Assembly (NCBI RefSeq): GCF_034343125.1
Contig: NZ_CP139957.1
Span: 1,730,001 to 1,794,000 of the forward strand
Direction: 5' to 3'
Source: Caldicellulosiruptor danielii
GTDB taxonomy: Bacteria > Bacillota > Thermoanaerobacteria > Caldicellulosiruptorales > Caldicellulosiruptoraceae
Length of the DNA stretch: 64,000 bases
Part shown: positions 17,039-27,572 of the stretch, piece after piece
Numbering within the stretch: position 1 is the first letter of the stretch
Layout of the letters: the number at the start of each line of letters is the position of its first letter
Made by a program: the position numbers and the translations under genes
The notes under the pieces: generated by a model
Databases searched by the model: none
The model's input: the letters and a program-made list of their open reading frames with translations, nothing else
Told to the model about the DNA's origin: nothing

Positions 17039-17431
17039 TTATACTCTTCTTCTCTTTGGCGGTCTGCAACCGTTGTGCGGAATTGGAGTAACATCTTTTA
17101 TGAGTGTTACCTCAAGTCCCGCTGCCTGAAGTGCTCTAATTGCAGCTTCTCTTCCTGCACCTGGACCTTTTACATACACTTCAACAGTTCTCATTCCATG
17201 GTCCATTGCCATCTTTGCTGCCTTTTCTGCTGCAAGCTGGGCAGCAAACGGTGTACCCTTTTTAGTTCCGGAAAAGCCACATGTTCCTGCACTTGCCCAT
17301 GCAATAGCATTGCCCGATGGATCAGTAATAGTAACAATCGTATTATTGAATGTTGAATGGATGTGTGCAATACCTTTTTCAACATTCTTTCTTTCCGAAC
17401 GTCTGACAGTTCTTCTTGCTGGTCTTGCCAT
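17039..17431 (-). CDS. rpsK: 30S ribosomal protein S11
   Basis: 130 residues; GGAGGAG upstream of the [42 protein letters not shown] and the C-terminal [15 protein letters not shown] are diagnostic. S11 forms part of the mRNA exit region of the platform. Standard place between rpsM and rpsD. Confidence 0.96.
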   Translation of the reverse strand: MARPARRTVRRSERKNVEKGIAHIHSTFNNTIVTITDPSGNAIAWASAGTCGFSGTKKGTPFAAQLAAEKAAKMAMDHGMRTVEVYVKGPGAGREAAIRALQAAGLEVTLIKDVTPIPHNGCRPPKRRRV

Positions 17432-17450
17432 ATCAATTTACTCCTCCTTC

Positions 17451-17825
17451 TTATGATTTCTTTCTCATAACACCAACAGTTTTTCTTGGACCTTTTCTTG
17501 TTCTTGCATTTGTTCTTGTTCTCTGACCACGAACAGGAAGACCCCTTAAGTGTCTCAATCCTCTGTAACATCTTATATCAATTAATCTTTTTATGTTTCT
17601 TGCGATTTCAGCCCTCAGTTCACCCTCAACCTTGAAATTCTTGTCTATATAGTCCCTGATTTTCGCAACCTCGTCGTCAGTGAGGTCTTTTACTCTTTTG
17701 TCTGGATTAACCCCAGTATCCCTTAAAATCTGTTTTGATCTTGAAAGACCAATTCCAAATATATATGTCAGAGCTATTTCAACTCTCTTTTCTCTTGGTA
17801 AATCTACACCTGCAATTCGTGCCAT
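17451..17825 (-). CDS. rpsM: 30S ribosomal protein S13
   Basis: 124 residues starting [26 protein letters not shown]; the C-terminal basic tail [18 protein letters not shown] is complete. It contacts P-site tRNA and forms subunit bridges in the head of the small subunit. GGAGGTG precedes the ATG. Confidence 0.96.
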   Translation of the reverse strand: MARIAGVDLPREKRVEIALTYIFGIGLSRSKQILRDTGVNPDKRVKDLTDDEVAKIRDYIDKNFKVEGELRAEIARNIKRLIDIRCYRGLRHLRGLPVRGQRTRTNARTRKGPRKTVGVMRKKS

Positions 17826-17848
17826 TCTAAAAATTCACCTCCAATAAA

Positions 17849-17962
17849 TTAACCTTGTCTTTGTTTGTGCTTTGGATTTTCGCAGATTATTCTTATCTTA
17901 CCTTTTCTTCTGATAACTTTGCACTTTTCGCATATAGGTTTTACAGATGGTCTGACCTTCAT
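17849..17962 (-). CDS. rpmJ: 50S ribosomal protein L36
   Basis: 37 residues: [19 protein letters not shown], then a C-terminal [13 protein letters not shown]. The C-x2-C ... C ... H zinc-ribbon set is complete, so this is the zinc-containing form. GGAGG lies upstream of the ATG. Standard position between infA and rpsM. Confidence 0.95.
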
Positions 17963-17994
17963 TTCTATTTTATTCCTCCTTTTTTAAAGAGAGT

Positions 17995-18213
17995 TTATTT
18001 TGATCTCCAAACAATCCTGCCTCGTGTTAAATCATACGGTGATAGCTGAACAACCACTCTATCACCCGGAAGTATTCTGATAAAGTTCATCCTAAGTTTT
18101 CCTGACACATGAGCAAGCACTTTGTGCCCATTGTCAAGCTGGACCTGAAACATCGCATTCGGCAGTGCCTCAACTACAGTCCCTTCTAATTCAATTACAT
18201 CCTCCTTGGACAA
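17995..18213 (-). CDS. infA: Translation initiation factor IF-1
   Basis: 72 residues, the exact usual length: single OB/S1 fold with [22 protein letters not shown] and a C-terminal [13 protein letters not shown]. The start is TTG, giving [13 protein letters not shown], with GGGGG upstream. IF-1 occupies the A site during initiation. Confidence 0.95.
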   Translation of the reverse strand: MSKEDVIELEGTVVEALPNAMFQVQLDNGHKVLAHVSGKLRMNFIRILPGDRVVVQLSPYDLTRGRIVWRSK

Positions 18214-18227
18214 GGCTTATCAACCCC

Positions 18228-18497
18228 CTACTCTTTTCTATTCTCAAATTCCTCTATTACTTTTGCAACCTCCGCGTCAGTAAGCTTTTTCTTGAGTATC
18301 TTTTCTTTTATCTCTTCTGAGACAAACTTTGTGGGTGCTATGTGTTTTATCTTCTTCTTTTTGGGTTTCTTGATTTTCCGCAGTTTCCCATCAACAAGAT
18401 ACACATAACCATCGTCGGTGATGTCAAATATGATAAAGAACCTATTTTTATCTCTTCCCATTTTGGACAGAACAATCTGCCCGATTTGAAGGTCCAT
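18228..18497 (-). CDS. KOW-domain RNA-binding protein (L14e-like)
   Basis: 89 residues. The N-terminal half IGQIVLSKMGRDKNRFFIIFDI is a KOW motif like that of archaeal/eukaryotic L14e; the middle is a lysine run (KIKKPKKKKIKH) and the end is helical and charged. Proteins of this kind sit between map and infA in many Firmicutes and are presumed ribosome-associated; no specific role is established. Confidence 0.8.
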   Translation of the reverse strand: MDLQIGQIVLSKMGRDKNRFFIIFDITDDGYVYLVDGKLRKIKKPKKKKIKHIAPTKFVSEEIKEKILKKKLTDAEVAKVIEEFENRKE

Positions 18498-18510
18498 CTT
18501 TACTTACACC

Positions 18511-19254
18511 TCATAATGTAATTATCTCTGGTAAGCTCTCAGTTATAATTATAGTATTTTCATAATGAGCAGAGAGCTTACCATCGAGCGTCTTTACAGT
18601 CCAACCGTCCTTGTCAGTGTACACCTTGTAACTTCCCTCATTTACCATAGGTTCAACTGCCAAGGTCATGCTCTTGATAAGCCTTATCCCAACTCCAGCC
18701 TTGCCAAAGTTAGGGACCTGAGGTGACTCATGAAATTTTCTACCTATTCCATGCCCAACCAAATCCCTCACAACACTGAAGCCACGGCTTTCAACGTATC
18801 TTTGTATACTATTTGATATATCTCCAACTCTTTTGCCAGCAACCGCGTTTTTAATACCTTCAAAAAAACTTTCTTCGGTAACTTTTATCAAAAACCTTGC
18901 TGTTTCAGAAATCTTTCCAACAGCAAAGGTCCTTGCAGCATCAGCATGCAGTCCGTCAACACAAACTCCTACGTCTATACTGATAATATCTCCATCTTCC
19001 AGCCTTCTCATACCTGGAATTCCATGAACTACCTCATCGTTGACTGAGGTACATATGGAGGCAGGATATCCATACAATCCCTTAAATGATGGTATCCCGC
19101 CATTTTTAATTATATACTCTTCAGCAAATTCATCAAGCTCTTTAGTGGTGATACCTGGCCGTATCAGTTTTTCTAACTCTTTTAAAACCATAGCAACAAT
19201 TCTGCCAGCTGCTCTCATACTGTCAAGCTCAGCTTCTGATTTTATAGTAATCAT
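18511..19254 (-). CDS. map: Methionine aminopeptidase type I
   Basis: 247 residues. Metal ligands can be placed in ISIDVGVCVDGLHADAARTFAVG (two Asp), GHGIGRKFHESPQVPNFG (His), AVEPMVNEGS (Glu) and the C-terminal HYENTIIITE (Glu). It removes the N-terminal Met from nascent proteins. AAGGAG precedes the ATG. It follows adk by 16 bases, the standard order secY-adk-map-infA. Confidence 0.96.
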   Translation of the reverse strand: MITIKSEAELDSMRAAGRIVAMVLKELEKLIRPGITTKELDEFAEEYIIKNGGIPSFKGLYGYPASICTSVNDEVVHGIPGMRRLEDGDIISIDVGVCVDGLHADAARTFAVGKISETARFLIKVTEESFFEGIKNAVAGKRVGDISNSIQRYVESRGFSVVRDLVGHGIGRKFHESPQVPNFGKAGVGIRLIKSMTLAVEPMVNEGSYKVYTDKDGWTVKTLDGKLSAHYENTIIITESLPEIITL

Positions 19255-19270
19255 TTTCGGTCTTTGCTCC

Positions 19271-19918
19271 TTATTCTATGCCAAGTGCTTTTAACACCTC
19301 TTTTGTAGTATCGGCTATTTCTTCCTGACCGTAAGCTACAACAAGTAAGCCCTTTTCTTTGTAATAATCAATCAGTGGCTGTGTTTGTGCATGATAAACT
19401 TCAAGTCTCTTTTTGACAGTTTCCTCTTTATCATCTTCTCTTTGATAAAGCTCTCCACCACAAACATCACATACACCCTCTTTTTGTGGTGGTCTGTAGA
19501 TGACATGGAAACTTGCACCGCAGTTTTTACAAATCCTTCGCCCAGACATTCTCTCTAAAATTTTTTCGTCTGGAACTTCAATGTTCAAAACCTTATCAAT
19601 TTTCTGTCCAAGCTCTTGAAGTACTTTATCAAGGGCTTCTGCCTGGGCAATAGTGCGGGGAAAACCATCAAGCAAAAATCCATTTTTGCAGTCCTCTTTT
19701 GAAATCCTGTCCTTGACAATTTCAATTACTATTTCATCTGGAACCAAAAGGCCTTTGTCCATATATTCCTTTGCCTTCTTGCCAAGCTCGGTCTCATTCT
19801 TAACATTTTCCCTTAAAATGTCACCTGTTGAGATATGAGGTATTGAAAACCTCTTGCTCAAATATTCAGCCTGAGTACCCTTCCCAGCACCAGGTGCACC
19901 CAAAAGTATAAGTCTCAT
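19271..19918 (-). CDS. adk: Adenylate kinase
   Basis: 215 residues from the ATG preceded by GGAGGT (an upstream in-frame codon lacks a site). P-loop [23 protein letters not shown]-binding [12 protein letters not shown]; a zinc-type LID with [13 protein letters not shown] and [15 protein letters not shown], four cysteines, typical of Gram-positive and thermophile enzymes. It interconverts ATP+AMP and 2 ADP. Confidence 0.96.
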   Translation of the reverse strand: MRLILLGAPGAGKGTQAEYLSKRFSIPHISTGDILRENVKNETELGKKAKEYMDKGLLVPDEIVIEIVKDRISKEDCKNGFLLDGFPRTIAQAEALDKVLQELGQKIDKVLNIEVPDEKILERMSGRRICKNCGASFHVIYRPPQKEGVCDVCGGELYQREDDKEETVKKRLEVYHAQTQPLIDYYKEKGLLVVAYGQEEIADTTKEVLKALGIE

Positions 19919-19956
19919 TTTTATTATACCTCCATACTCCAATTAATCTACTCTTC

Positions 19957-21264
19957 TTAGCTCAAGAAGCCTTTGTAGTGACGCATCAGCATCTGAGCTT
20001 CCATCTGCCTTATTGTCTCAAGTGCAACACCCACAACAATCAGCAAGCTTGTTCCACCAAAATAGATGTTAAGCTGGTGTTTGAACATGATTCCAACCAA
20101 AGTTGGCAAAATGGCAATGAACGCTAAAAACAGCGCACCAGCAAAGGTAACTTTTGAAAGCACTCTTGTTATAAAATCTACAGTTGGCTTGCCAGGTCTG
20201 ATACCTGGAATGAATCCTCCGTTGTTTTTCAAATTGTTAGCTATCTCAACCGGATTGAATACAATTGCTGTGTAGAAATAAGTAAACCCTATTATGAACA
20301 GTGCATAGAAGAATGTATACCAGAACGAACCGGATGAAAAATATGCTTTTACAAACTTATAGAATCCTGAATTTGGGAAAAACTGAGCAAGCGTTGTTGG
20401 AAGCATCACAAGCGAAATTGCAAAGATTATAGGAATAACTCCTGCAATATTGACCTTTATAGGAATGTGTGTGCTCTGTCCGCCATAAACTCTTCTTCCA
20501 ACTACCCTCTTTGCATACTGTACAGGTATTCTTCTTTCGCCTTCCTGAATAACTATTATAAAGACGATAATTGCAAGTGCCATGATTATAAACAGAATCA
20601 CACCAATAATGCTTGTGAGTGAAAATTCGTTCAGCTTTGCAACATAGTTCCAAAGAGAAACTACTCCGTTTGGAATTCTTGAAATAATACCTGCGAATAT
20701 CAACAGCGAAATACCATTTCCTATACCATTTTCTGTTATCTGTTCACCAATCCACATCAAAAATACAGTTCCAGCTGTAAGAGTAACTGTTATTGTTATA
20801 AAACCTAAAAATCCCTGACCCTGAGCTGTAATAACAGGAACACCGCCAGTGAGCCCAGTTGCATTCTTAAGTCCAAAATATATACCAACTGCCTGGATAA
20901 ACGCCAAAATAGCAGTTCCATATCGTGTCCACTCAGCAAGTTTCTTTCTTCCTTCTTCACCCTGTTTTGCAAGCTCTTCAAGTGCAGGTATAGCAATTGT
21001 CAACAGCTGCATAATGATGGAGGAGTTAATGTATGGAGTTACGCTCATCGCAAATATACTCATATTTTTAAATGTTCCACCAGCAACAACGTCAAAAAAG
21101 CCAAGCATTGTAAGGTCGTTTATAACCTTTGCTAAAGCATCCCTATCTATATAGGGGACTGGGATGAACGCTCCCAGTCTGAACACTAATATCATAAAAA
21201 GTGTAAAAAGGATTTTTCTTCGAAGGTCGGGCAGCCTCCACGCATTCTTTATAGTTTCAAACAC
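19957..21264 (-). CDS. secY: Protein translocase subunit SecY
   Basis: 435 residues with about ten membrane segments. The GTG start follows GAGGTG at seven bases. Diagnostic segments include RLGAFIPVPYIDRDAL, FDVVAGGTFKNMSIFAMSVTPYINSSIIMQLL and the cytoplasmic QEGERRIPVQYAKRVVG. It is the core of the Sec channel, encoded with ribosomal proteins as usual. Confidence 0.96.
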   Translation of the reverse strand: MFETIKNAWRLPDLRRKILFTLFMILVFRLGAFIPVPYIDRDALAKVINDLTMLGFFDVVAGGTFKNMSIFAMSVTPYINSSIIMQLLTIAIPALEELAKQGEEGRKKLAEWTRYGTAILAFIQAVGIYFGLKNATGLTGGVPVITAQGQGFLGFITITVTLTAGTVFLMWIGEQITENGIGNGISLLIFAGIISRIPNGVVSLWNYVAKLNEFSLTSIIGVILFIIMALAIIVFIIVIQEGERRIPVQYAKRVVGRRVYGGQSTHIPIKVNIAGVIPIIFAISLVMLPTTLAQFFPNSGFYKFVKAYFSSGSFWYTFFYALFIIGFTYFYTAIVFNPVEIANNLKNNGGFIPGIRPGKPTVDFITRVLSKVTFAGALFLAFIAILPTLVGIMFKHQLNIYFGGTSLLIVVGVALETIRQMEAQMLMRHYKGFLS

Positions 21265-21265
21265 C

Positions 21266-21709
21266 TTAAATCACCTCTACCTTTCCTCCAGCAGCTTCTA
21301 TCTTCTTCTTTGCACCTTCTGAAACTTTCTGCACTCTCACTATCAGCCTCTTTGTCAGCTCTCCTCTTCCCAGTATCTTTACGCCGTCTTTTTCTATCTT
21401 GCTTATAACCCTTTCCTTCAAAAGAAGCTCAGGTGTGATTACAGTGTCATTGTCAAACCTCTCAAGCTTTTCTACATTAACTTCAGTATACACCTTTTTA
21501 TTGATATTTTTAAAGCCCCTTTTGGGAATTCTTCTGGTAAGTGGCATCTGCCCTCCTTCAAAACCAGGTCGAACGCCACCGCCAGAACGTGCCCACTGAC
21601 CTTTGTGACCTCTTGTCGAGGTCTTACCATGCCCAGAGCTCTCTCCACGTCCCACTCTTTTTCTACTTTTCTTAGAACCTGGTGCGGGTTTGAGTTCATA
21701 AAGCTTCAT
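21266..21709 (-). CDS. rplO: 50S ribosomal protein L15
   Basis: 147 residues: [37 protein letters not shown] at the N-terminus (split motif: [30 protein letters not shown]) and [18 protein letters not shown]. It directly follows rpsE with only 19 bases between, so rpmD (L30), which usually lies here, is missing. Confidence 0.96.
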   Translation of the reverse strand: MKLYELKPAPGSKKSRKRVGRGESSGHGKTSTRGHKGQWARSGGGVRPGFEGGQMPLTRRIPKRGFKNINKKVYTEVNVEKLERFDNDTVITPELLLKERVISKIEKDGVKILGRGELTKRLIVRVQKVSEGAKKKIEAAGGKVEVI

Positions 21710-21728
21710 AGCTAAAAGCCCTCCTTTT

Positions 21729-22235
21729 TTACTTGAGTATCTCTTCTAATGTCTTTCCTCTGATTCTTGCAACCTCTTCTGGACGTCTGAGCTGTTTTAA
21801 TGCCTCTATTGTTGCATGAACAACGTTCGCAGGATTGTTAGAACCAAGGCTCTTTGTTCTTATATCTTTAATACCAGCAAGCTCACACACAGCTCTCACA
21901 GCCCCGCCTGCAATAACACCAGTACCCTCTGGAGCAGGCTTTATCAAAACCTTTGATGCTCCAAAATCACCTATTGCTTCGTGTGGAATAGTGGTTCCAA
22001 CTATTGGCACTTCAATCAGGTGCTTCTTTGCATCCTCTATAGCTTTTCTAATAGCATCCGGAATTTCTGCAGCTTTTCCATGTCCTGCACCCACATGACC
22101 GTTTTCATCACCAACAACCACAATAGCAGAAAATTTTAATCTCTTTCCGCCCTTTACAACCTTTGCAACTCTGTTGATGTTTACAACTCTTTCTTTTAAA
22201 TCTAACCCCTTTGGATCAATTCTTTTTTGCGCCAA
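21729..22235 (-). CDS. rpsE: 30S ribosomal protein S5
   Basis: 168 residues from a TTG seven bases after GGAGGG. The S5 domain shows [20 protein letters not shown] and [22 protein letters not shown], and the C-terminal fold [20 protein letters not shown]. It acts in decoding accuracy. Standard order rplR-rpsE. Confidence 0.95.
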   Translation of the reverse strand: MAQKRIDPKGLDLKERVVNINRVAKVVKGGKRLKFSAIVVVGDENGHVGAGHGKAAEIPDAIRKAIEDAKKHLIEVPIVGTTIPHEAIGDFGASKVLIKPAPEGTGVIAGGAVRAVCELAGIKDIRTKSLGSNNPANVVHATIEALKQLRRPEEVARIRGKTLEEILK

Positions 22236-22255
22236 GCCATATCCCTCCTTTAAAA

Positions 22256-22624
22256 TTAAAACTCAAGACCGGCTTGCCTTGCAGCTTCTGCAAGAGCTTT
22301 TACTCTTCCATGATATGGATAACCGCCTCTATCAAAAACAACCTTTGTTATTCCCTTTTCTTTTGCCCTCTCAGCTATTACTTTTCCTACATACTCTGCT
22401 GCCTCGATAGATTTTGTTGAAGATAGTCTTGACTTGATTTCAGGCTCAAGTGATGATGCAGCAACAAGTGTGTGACCTTTTTCATCGTCAATTATCTGAG
22501 CATAAATATATTTCAAGCTCTTGTAAACACAAAGTCGAGGTCTTTCACTTGTACCAAAAACTTTTTTTCTAATTCTTTTGTGTCTTATAAGCCTTTTTTC
22601 ATTTCTATTCACCTTTTTATACAA
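22256..22624 (-). CDS. rplR: 50S ribosomal protein L18
   Basis: 122 residues from the second of two TTG codons (two codons apart); the first is only three bases from GGGGAG, the second nine, and the second gives the usual length. [29 protein letters not shown] and the C-terminal [22 protein letters not shown] are typical. It binds 5S rRNA. Confidence 0.93.
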   Translation of the reverse strand: MYKKVNRNEKRLIRHKRIRKKVFGTSERPRLCVYKSLKYIYAQIIDDEKGHTLVAASSLEPEIKSRLSSTKSIEAAEYVGKVIAERAKEKGITKVVFDRGGYPYHGRVKALAEAARQAGLEF

Positions 22625-22640
22625 GCCCAATCACTCCCCT

Positions 22641-23189
22641 CTATTTCTTACCGCCTTTGCCGGCTTTTCCTTCTTTGAGTCTCAAGACTTCATCAGCATA
22701 TTTGATACCTTTTCCAAGATATGGGTCTGGTTCTCTTACCTTTCTTATATTTGCAGCAAAATTGCCAACTTGTTGCTTGTCAATTCCTTTGACTATTATT
22801 CTGTTCTGGTCAGGAACTTCAATAGTAATGCCAGCAGGCTCTTCAATTTCAACAGGGTGTGAATATCCAACATTGAGTATAAGTTTCTTGCCCTGTTTTT
22901 GAGCTCTGTAACCTATTCCGACAACTTCCAATACTTTTTCATAACCCTTTGTCACACCTTCTACCATATTAGCAATAAGTGTTCGTGTAAGACCATGTAG
23001 TGCTTTGTGGAACCTCTCGTCAGAAGGTCTTTGAACAATTATTTGGTTGTTTTCTATTCTAACAATCATTTCAGGATGTATCTCTCTTGTGAGCACTCCT
23101 TTTGGACCTTTTACAGTGATGACATTTCCTTCTATTTTTACATCAACACCGTTGGGTATATCAATAGGTTTTCTACCTATTCTTGACAT
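22641..23189 (-). CDS. rplF: 50S ribosomal protein L6
   Basis: 182 residues from the second of two adjacent ATGs, better spaced from [26 protein letters not shown] and the C-terminal [20 protein letters not shown] are diagnostic. L6 supports the factor-binding site near the sarcin-ricin loop. A lysine/glycine-rich tail ends the protein. Confidence 0.95.
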   Translation of the reverse strand: MSRIGRKPIDIPNGVDVKIEGNVITVKGPKGVLTREIHPEMIVRIENNQIIVQRPSDERFHKALHGLTRTLIANMVEGVTKGYEKVLEVVGIGYRAQKQGKKLILNVGYSHPVEIEEPAGITIEVPDQNRIIVKGIDKQQVGNFAANIRKVREPDPYLGKGIKYADEVLRLKEGKAGKGGKK

Positions 23190-23219
23190 CATTTCACCTC
23201 CAACAAAAATAAAGTGTTG

Positions 23220-23618
23220 TTACCACACGTAGCAGAGAACCTCTCCGCCAACTCCTTCTTTCCTTGCCTTTTTATCTGTCATTATTCCTTTCGATGTAGA
23301 AATAATAGCAATGCCAAGTCCGCCTAACACTCTTGGAAGCTCATCTTTACCAGCATAAACTCTTCTTCCTGGTTTTGATATTCTCTTGAGCCCTGTTATT
23401 GCTCTTTCTTTATTAGGACCATATTTTAATCTAATTCTGATAATCCCATTTTTCCCATCATCAATTATCTCATAATCTTTTATAAACCCTTCTTCTAACA
23501 AAATCTGGGCAATTGCTTTCTTCATTTTGGATGCTGGAATATCTACAACTTCATGGCGAGCATTGTTTGCGTTTCTTATACGTGTGAGCATATCTGCAAT
23601 CGGGTCTATAACGTACAT
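23220..23618 (-). CDS. rpsH: 30S ribosomal protein S8
   Basis: 132 residues: [26 protein letters not shown] and the C-terminal [26 protein letters not shown]. It binds the central domain of 16S rRNA; in many bacteria it represses the spc operon by binding mRNA near rplE. AAGGAGG precedes the ATG. Confidence 0.96.
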   Translation of the reverse strand: MYVIDPIADMLTRIRNANNARHEVVDIPASKMKKAIAQILLEEGFIKDYEIIDDGKNGIIRIRLKYGPNKERAITGLKRISKPGRRVYAGKDELPRVLGGLGIAIISTSKGIMTDKKARKEGVGGEVLCYVW

Positions 23619-23645
23619 CTTATTACCTCCTTCCGAATTAAAAAA

Positions 23646-23831
23646 TTACCAGCTCGCTTTCTTAACACCCGGTATCTCTCCATTGTGAGCAAGCTTTCTA
23701 AAACAGAGTCTGCAAACACCAAACTTTCTTAAATACGCTCTGGGCCTTCCGCATATCTTGCATCTATTATAATACCTTGTAGAAAACTTTTGAGGTCTTT
23801 GCTGTTTTATTATAAGAGCTTTCCTTGCCAT
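23646..23831 (-). CDS. rpsN: 30S ribosomal protein S14, zinc-binding type
   Basis: 61 residues. Four cysteines in [21 protein letters not shown] form the zinc ribbon of the short S14 (type Z). It ends [11 protein letters not shown], the usual C-terminus. Between rplE and rpsH as expected. Confidence 0.96.
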   Translation of the reverse strand: MARKALIIKQQRPQKFSTRYYNRCKICGRPRAYLRKFGVCRLCFRKLAHNGEIPGVKKASW

Positions 23832-23856
23832 CTAAGTAATACCTCCTCTTTATTTC

Positions 23857-24399
23857 TTAGCTTGCAAACGGCATCCCTAAAAGTCTCAAAAGCTCTTTAG
23901 CTTCTTCGTCAGTCTTTGCTGAGGTTACAATAGTAACTTCAAGTCCTCTTATCTTGTCTACCTTGTCGTAATCAATCTCAGGGAAAACAAGTTGTTCTTT
24001 AAAACCAATTGAATAATTTCCTCGACCATCGAAAGACTTATCTGAAACACCCCTGAAGTCTCTCACTCTTGGAAGAGCAAGATTTATCATCTTATCCAAA
24101 AACTCATACATTCTATCGCCTCTTAACGTTACCATGCAGCCTATGGGCATACCTTTTCTTAGTTTGAAGTTTGCTATAGATTTTTTAGCACGTCTAACCA
24201 CTGGTTTTTGACCAGTAATAGCCATCAAATCATTTACTGCTGCTTCCAAAGCCTTTGGATTGTCCTTACCTTCTCCAAGTCCAATGTTTACAACAATCTT
24301 TGCAAGTCTTGGCACTTGCATAACATTTTTGTATCCGAACTTTTGCATCATCGCAGGAACAACTTCCTGAAAATACTTTTCTTTGAGTCTTGGTGCCAT
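23857..24399 (-). CDS. rplE: 50S ribosomal protein L5
   Basis: 180 residues from the ATG giving [18 protein letters not shown], after [27 protein letters not shown], the tRNA-contacting loop [23 protein letters not shown], and [21 protein letters not shown] identify it. It binds 5S rRNA and P-site tRNA. Confidence 0.95.
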   Translation of the reverse strand: MAPRLKEKYFQEVVPAMMQKFGYKNVMQVPRLAKIVVNIGLGEGKDNPKALEAAVNDLMAITGQKPVVRRAKKSIANFKLRKGMPIGCMVTLRGDRMYEFLDKMINLALPRVRDFRGVSDKSFDGRGNYSIGFKEQLVFPEIDYDKVDKIRGLEVTIVTSAKTDEEAKELLRLLGMPFAS

Positions 24400-24427
24400 G
24401 AACAATTTACCTCCCTTCACTTTGCCA

Positions 24428-24760
24428 TTAGTCAATTATCTCACCACATTTTTTACATGTTCTGACCTTTCTTTCTTCTTCACCTTCTTGAATAAATCTG
24501 TGACCAATCCTTGTTGGTTTGCCACACTTTGGACATACAAGCATAACCTTGCACGCCCAAATTGGTGCTTCTTGGGTTATTATACCACCCTGCGGCATTT
24601 TCGGATTTGGTCTTACATGCTTTTTAATAATATTAACACCTTCAATCACTACTTTTTTATCTTTTGGCAATACTGTAAGTACTTTGCCTTGTTTGCCTTT
24701 ATATTTGCCAGATATAACTACAACAGTGTCACCTTTTTTTACATGAACCTTGTTCGGCAT
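24428..24760 (-). CDS. rplX: 50S ribosomal protein L24
   Basis: 110 residues. N-terminal KOW motif [26 protein letters not shown]-terminal [14 protein letters not shown]...CKKCGEIID with a zinc-ribbon-like cysteine set, seen in many Gram-positive L24 proteins. It is an early assembly protein. Confidence 0.95.
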   Translation of the reverse strand: MPNKVHVKKGDTVVVISGKYKGKQGKVLTVLPKDKKVVIEGVNIIKKHVRPNPKMPQGGIITQEAPIWACKVMLVCPKCGKPTRIGHRFIQEGEEERKVRTCKKCGEIID

Positions 24761-24782
24761 AACCTTCCCTCCTCAAAATAGC

Positions 24783-25151
24783 TTATAGAACTTCTGGTGC
24801 AAGAGATACTATCTTCATAAAATCCTTGTCGCGAAGCTCTCTTGCAACAGGTCCAAAAATACGTGTTCCTCTTGGAGTTCCATCTTCTCTTATTAGCACT
24901 GCAGCATTGTCATCAAATCTTATATATGTCCCATCCTCTCTTCTTATGCCTTTGCGTGTTCTGACAATAACTGCTTTTACAACATCACCTTTTTTTACAA
25001 CGCCACCTGGTGTTGCATCTTTAACAGAACAAACTATTACATCTCCTATATTTGCAAACTTTCTATTCGAACCACCCAAAACTCTTATACACATTATTTC
25101 TTTAGCACCCGTGTTGTCAGCAACCTTCAGCCTTGACTGTGGTTGGATCAT
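24783..25151 (-). CDS. rplN: 50S ribosomal protein L14
   Basis: 122 residues, the standard length: [27 protein letters not shown] and the C-terminal [18 protein letters not shown]. It contacts 16S rRNA in a subunit bridge. GGAGGGG precedes the ATG. Confidence 0.96.
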   Translation of the reverse strand: MIQPQSRLKVADNTGAKEIMCIRVLGGSNRKFANIGDVIVCSVKDATPGGVVKKGDVVKAVIVRTRKGIRREDGTYIRFDDNAAVLIREDGTPRGTRIFGPVARELRDKDFMKIVSLAPEVL

Positions 25152-25189
25152 CTTTTTTCCCCTCCTTTAAAAAACTAAGCTGTATTTAA

Positions 25190-25450
25190 TTACTTAGCTC
25201 TTTCCAAGATTTGAACAACTCTCCATCTCTTTTCTTTGGAAAGTGGTCTTGTCTCCATAATTAAAACTTTATCTCCAATTCTGCACTCGTTGTTTTCATC
25301 ATGAGCTTTGAACTTTGTTGTTCTCTTTATAGTCTTTTTATAAAGAGGATGCTGAACAAGCCTTTCAACTGCAACTACTACAGTTTTGTCCATTTTGTCA
25401 CTTACAACAACACCAACTCTTGTTTTTCTCATACCTCTTTTTTGCTCCAC
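25190..25450 (-). CDS. rpsQ: 30S ribosomal protein S17
   Basis: 86 residues from a GTG after [40 protein letters not shown] is the typical OB-fold opening and [17 protein letters not shown] the typical end. It is a primary 16S rRNA binder. Confidence 0.95.
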   Translation of the reverse strand: MEQKRGMRKTRVGVVVSDKMDKTVVVAVERLVQHPLYKKTIKRTTKFKAHDENNECRIGDKVLIMETRPLSKEKRWRVVQILERAK

Positions 25451-25478
25451 TTACATTCCCTCCTCACTTAATTCTGCT

Positions 25479-25697
25479 TTATTTTGCATTTTTATTTGCT
25501 CTTTCTTGTTCAAGTTCTCTTTCTCTCATTATTGTCTTTATTCTTGCAATTGTTCTTTTTACCTCTCGAATTCTCATTGGATTTTCAAGTTGATTTGTTG
25601 CAAGTTGAAACCTCAAATTGAACAGTTCCCTCTTTAATTTCTTAAGCTCATTATGGAGCTCTTGTGTTGTCATCTCTCTAATCTTAGACGCCTTCAT
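25479..25697 (-). CDS. rpmC: 50S ribosomal protein L29
   Basis: 72 residues from the ATG giving [29 protein letters not shown]; the later [19 protein letters not shown] is diagnostic. The start overlaps the rplP stop by 14 bases and lies just after GTGAGG. It sits near the exit tunnel, where trigger factor and SRP dock. Confidence 0.95.
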   Translation of the reverse strand: MKASKIREMTTQELHNELKKLKRELFNLRFQLATNQLENPMRIREVKRTIARIKTIMRERELEQERANKNAK

Positions 25698-26127
25698 TTG
25701 CCTCACCACCCACTTTAGCTTCTTCTCTTGAAACAATCTTGCATTTGATAGGTAACTTGTGTATTGCAAGCCTCAAAGCCTCTTTTGCAACCTCTTCATC
25801 AACACCGCCAACTTCAAACATCACTCTGCCAGGCTTTACAACTGCAACCCAGTACTCAGGTGAACCTTTACCAGAACCCATACGAGTTTCTGCAGGTTTT
25901 CTTGTAACAGGCTTGTCAGGAAATATCTTAATCCATACCTTTCCGCCTCTTTTGATGTGTCTTGCAATCGCAACTCTAGCTGCCTCAATCTGGTTGCTTG
26001 TAATCCAGCCAGGTTCAAGCGCCATTATACCAAAGTCACCATACGCAACAAAATTGCCCCTTGTTGCTTTTCCTTTCATTCTACCTCTTTGCTGTTTTCT
26101 CCACTTAACACGCTTTGGCATAAGCAT
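25684..26127 (-). CDS. rplP: 50S ribosomal protein L16
   Basis: 147 residues: [48 protein letters not shown] region, and [27 protein letters not shown]16 shapes the A site of the peptidyl transferase centre. The start overlaps the rpsC stop (TAATG), and GGAGGAG precedes it. Confidence 0.95.
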   Translation of the reverse strand: MLMPKRVKWRKQQRGRMKGKATRGNFVAYGDFGIMALEPGWITSNQIEAARVAIARHIKRGGKVWIKIFPDKPVTRKPAETRMGSGKGSPEYWVAVVKPGRVMFEVGGVDEEVAKEALRLAIHKLPIKCKIVSREEAKVGGEANEGV

Positions 26128-26795
26128 TACTTATCTCCTCCTTTTTCAGAAGCTGCTGCTTTCTGTGGCAAGATATCACCCTTGTAAATCCATGTCTTCA
26201 CACCAATTCTACCGTATGTTGTATGAGCTTCTGCAAAGCCATAGTCAATATCTGCTCTGAGAGTTTGAAGAGGAATTCTTCCTTCCTTGTACCACTCTGT
26301 TCTTGCAATGTCAGCACCGCCAAGTCGTCCAGATACCATTGTCTTGATACCTTTTGCACCGCTCCTGAGTGCCCTTGCCATTGCCTGTTTCATAGCTTTT
26401 CTGAATGAAACTCTCTTTTCAAGCTGAGCAGCAATGTTCTCAGCAACAAGCTGAGCATCAAGCTCTGGCACTTTAATCTCTTTTATATCAAGTGATATTG
26501 TCTTTCCACCTGTTAATTTTTCAAGCTCTTTTCTGAGAGCTTCAACACCAGAACCTGCTCTTCCAATAACTATACCTGGTTTTGCAGTGTGAATAATAAC
26601 TTTTACTCTCTTTGCAGCTCTTTCTATCTCAATTCTTGAAATACCTGCATGGTAAAGTTTTTCTTTTATGTGACGTCTGATTTTATAGTCTTCAAGAACA
26701 TATTTTTGAAAATCCTTGTCATTTGCAAACCATCTCGAATCCCAGTCTCTAATAATTCCAAGCCTGAACCCCTTTGGATGAACCTTTTGACCCAT
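26127..26795 (-). CDS. rpsC: 30S ribosomal protein S3
   Basis: 222 residues: [24 protein letters not shown], the KH-domain [24 protein letters not shown], and the C-terminal [17 protein letters not shown]. It helps form the mRNA entry channel. Standard place between rplV and rplP. Confidence 0.96.
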   Translation of the reverse strand: MGQKVHPKGFRLGIIRDWDSRWFANDKDFQKYVLEDYKIRRHIKEKLYHAGISRIEIERAAKRVKVIIHTAKPGIVIGRAGSGVEALRKELEKLTGGKTISLDIKEIKVPELDAQLVAENIAAQLEKRVSFRKAMKQAMARALRSGAKGIKTMVSGRLGGADIARTEWYKEGRIPLQTLRADIDYGFAEAHTTYGRIGVKTWIYKGDILPQKAAASEKGGDK

Positions 26796-26817
26796 TTATT
26801 TCCCTCCTTCTTAAAAG

Positions 26818-27180
26818 TTACTCTCTTTCTTTGAGAACAACTGTAATATGGCTTGTTCTTTTTCTTATCAAAAATGCTCTTCCCTGTGCTCTTGGTCTAA
26901 TTCTTTTTAGCATTGGTCCACCATTTGCATAAATTTCAGCTATATAAAGCTTATCAACGTTCATATTGTGATTATTCTCTGCATTTGCAATCGCACTTTT
27001 AACAAGCTTTTCAACTATCCTTGCAGCTCTCTTTGGCAAAAACTTTAAAATGTTCAAAGCCTCATTTACAGGTTTGTTCCTAATAAGGTCTATTACTACT
27101 CTAACCTTTCGTGGAGATATCATAGCATACCTCAATGTCGCTGTCGCCTTCTTTACCTCTGTATTTGTTGCCTTTTCCAA
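26818..27180 (-). CDS. rplV: 50S ribosomal protein L22
   Basis: 120 residues from a TTG placed after GGGAGGAG; upstream in-frame codons lie in that site and are not used. ATLRYAMISPRKVRVVIDLIR, the tunnel hairpin IYANGGPMLKRIRPRAQGRAF and IRKRTSHITVVLKE are typical. L22 lines the exit tunnel. Confidence 0.94.
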   Translation of the reverse strand: MEKATNTEVKKATATLRYAMISPRKVRVVIDLIRNKPVNEALNILKFLPKRAARIVEKLVKSAIANAENNHNMNVDKLYIAEIYANGGPMLKRIRPRAQGRAFLIRKRTSHITVVLKERE

Positions 27181-27239
27181 TAGCTTCTCCTCCCTTCTAA
27201 ATAACAATTAAACTCATTTTACAAAAGCTTTTGGTAGCT

Positions 27240-27524
27240 TTACTTCAAAGCTGTTGACCTTTCTGTGTGATGCCCATGTCCTTTGAAAGTTCTTGTCGGA
27301 GCAAACTCACCAAGTTTGTGCCCAACCATCTCTTCAGTTATATATACAGGAACATGTTTTCTACCGTCATATACAGCTATTGTATGTCCAACCATCTGTG
27401 GTAAAATTGTCGACCTTCTTGACCATGTTTTAATAACCTTTTTTTCATTGTTCTGGTTCATCTTCTCAATCTTCTTTAAAAGTTTTGGGTCACAGTATGG
27501 ACCTTTCTTTAAAGACCTTCCCAC
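27240..27524 (-). CDS. rpsS: 30S ribosomal protein S19
   Basis: 94 residues from a GTG giving [16 protein letters not shown], after [57 protein letters not shown] (split over the protein) is diagnostic. Head protein near S13. Confidence 0.94.
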
Positions 27525-27572
27525 ACTCAATCCCTCCTCAAGCAATCTTTATATTCAAAATGAGCACACATC

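Noticed and set aside
17191-17571. Alternative minus-strand frame across rpsK and rpsM
   Set aside because: It overlaps two clear ribosomal protein genes in another frame and has no family similarity.
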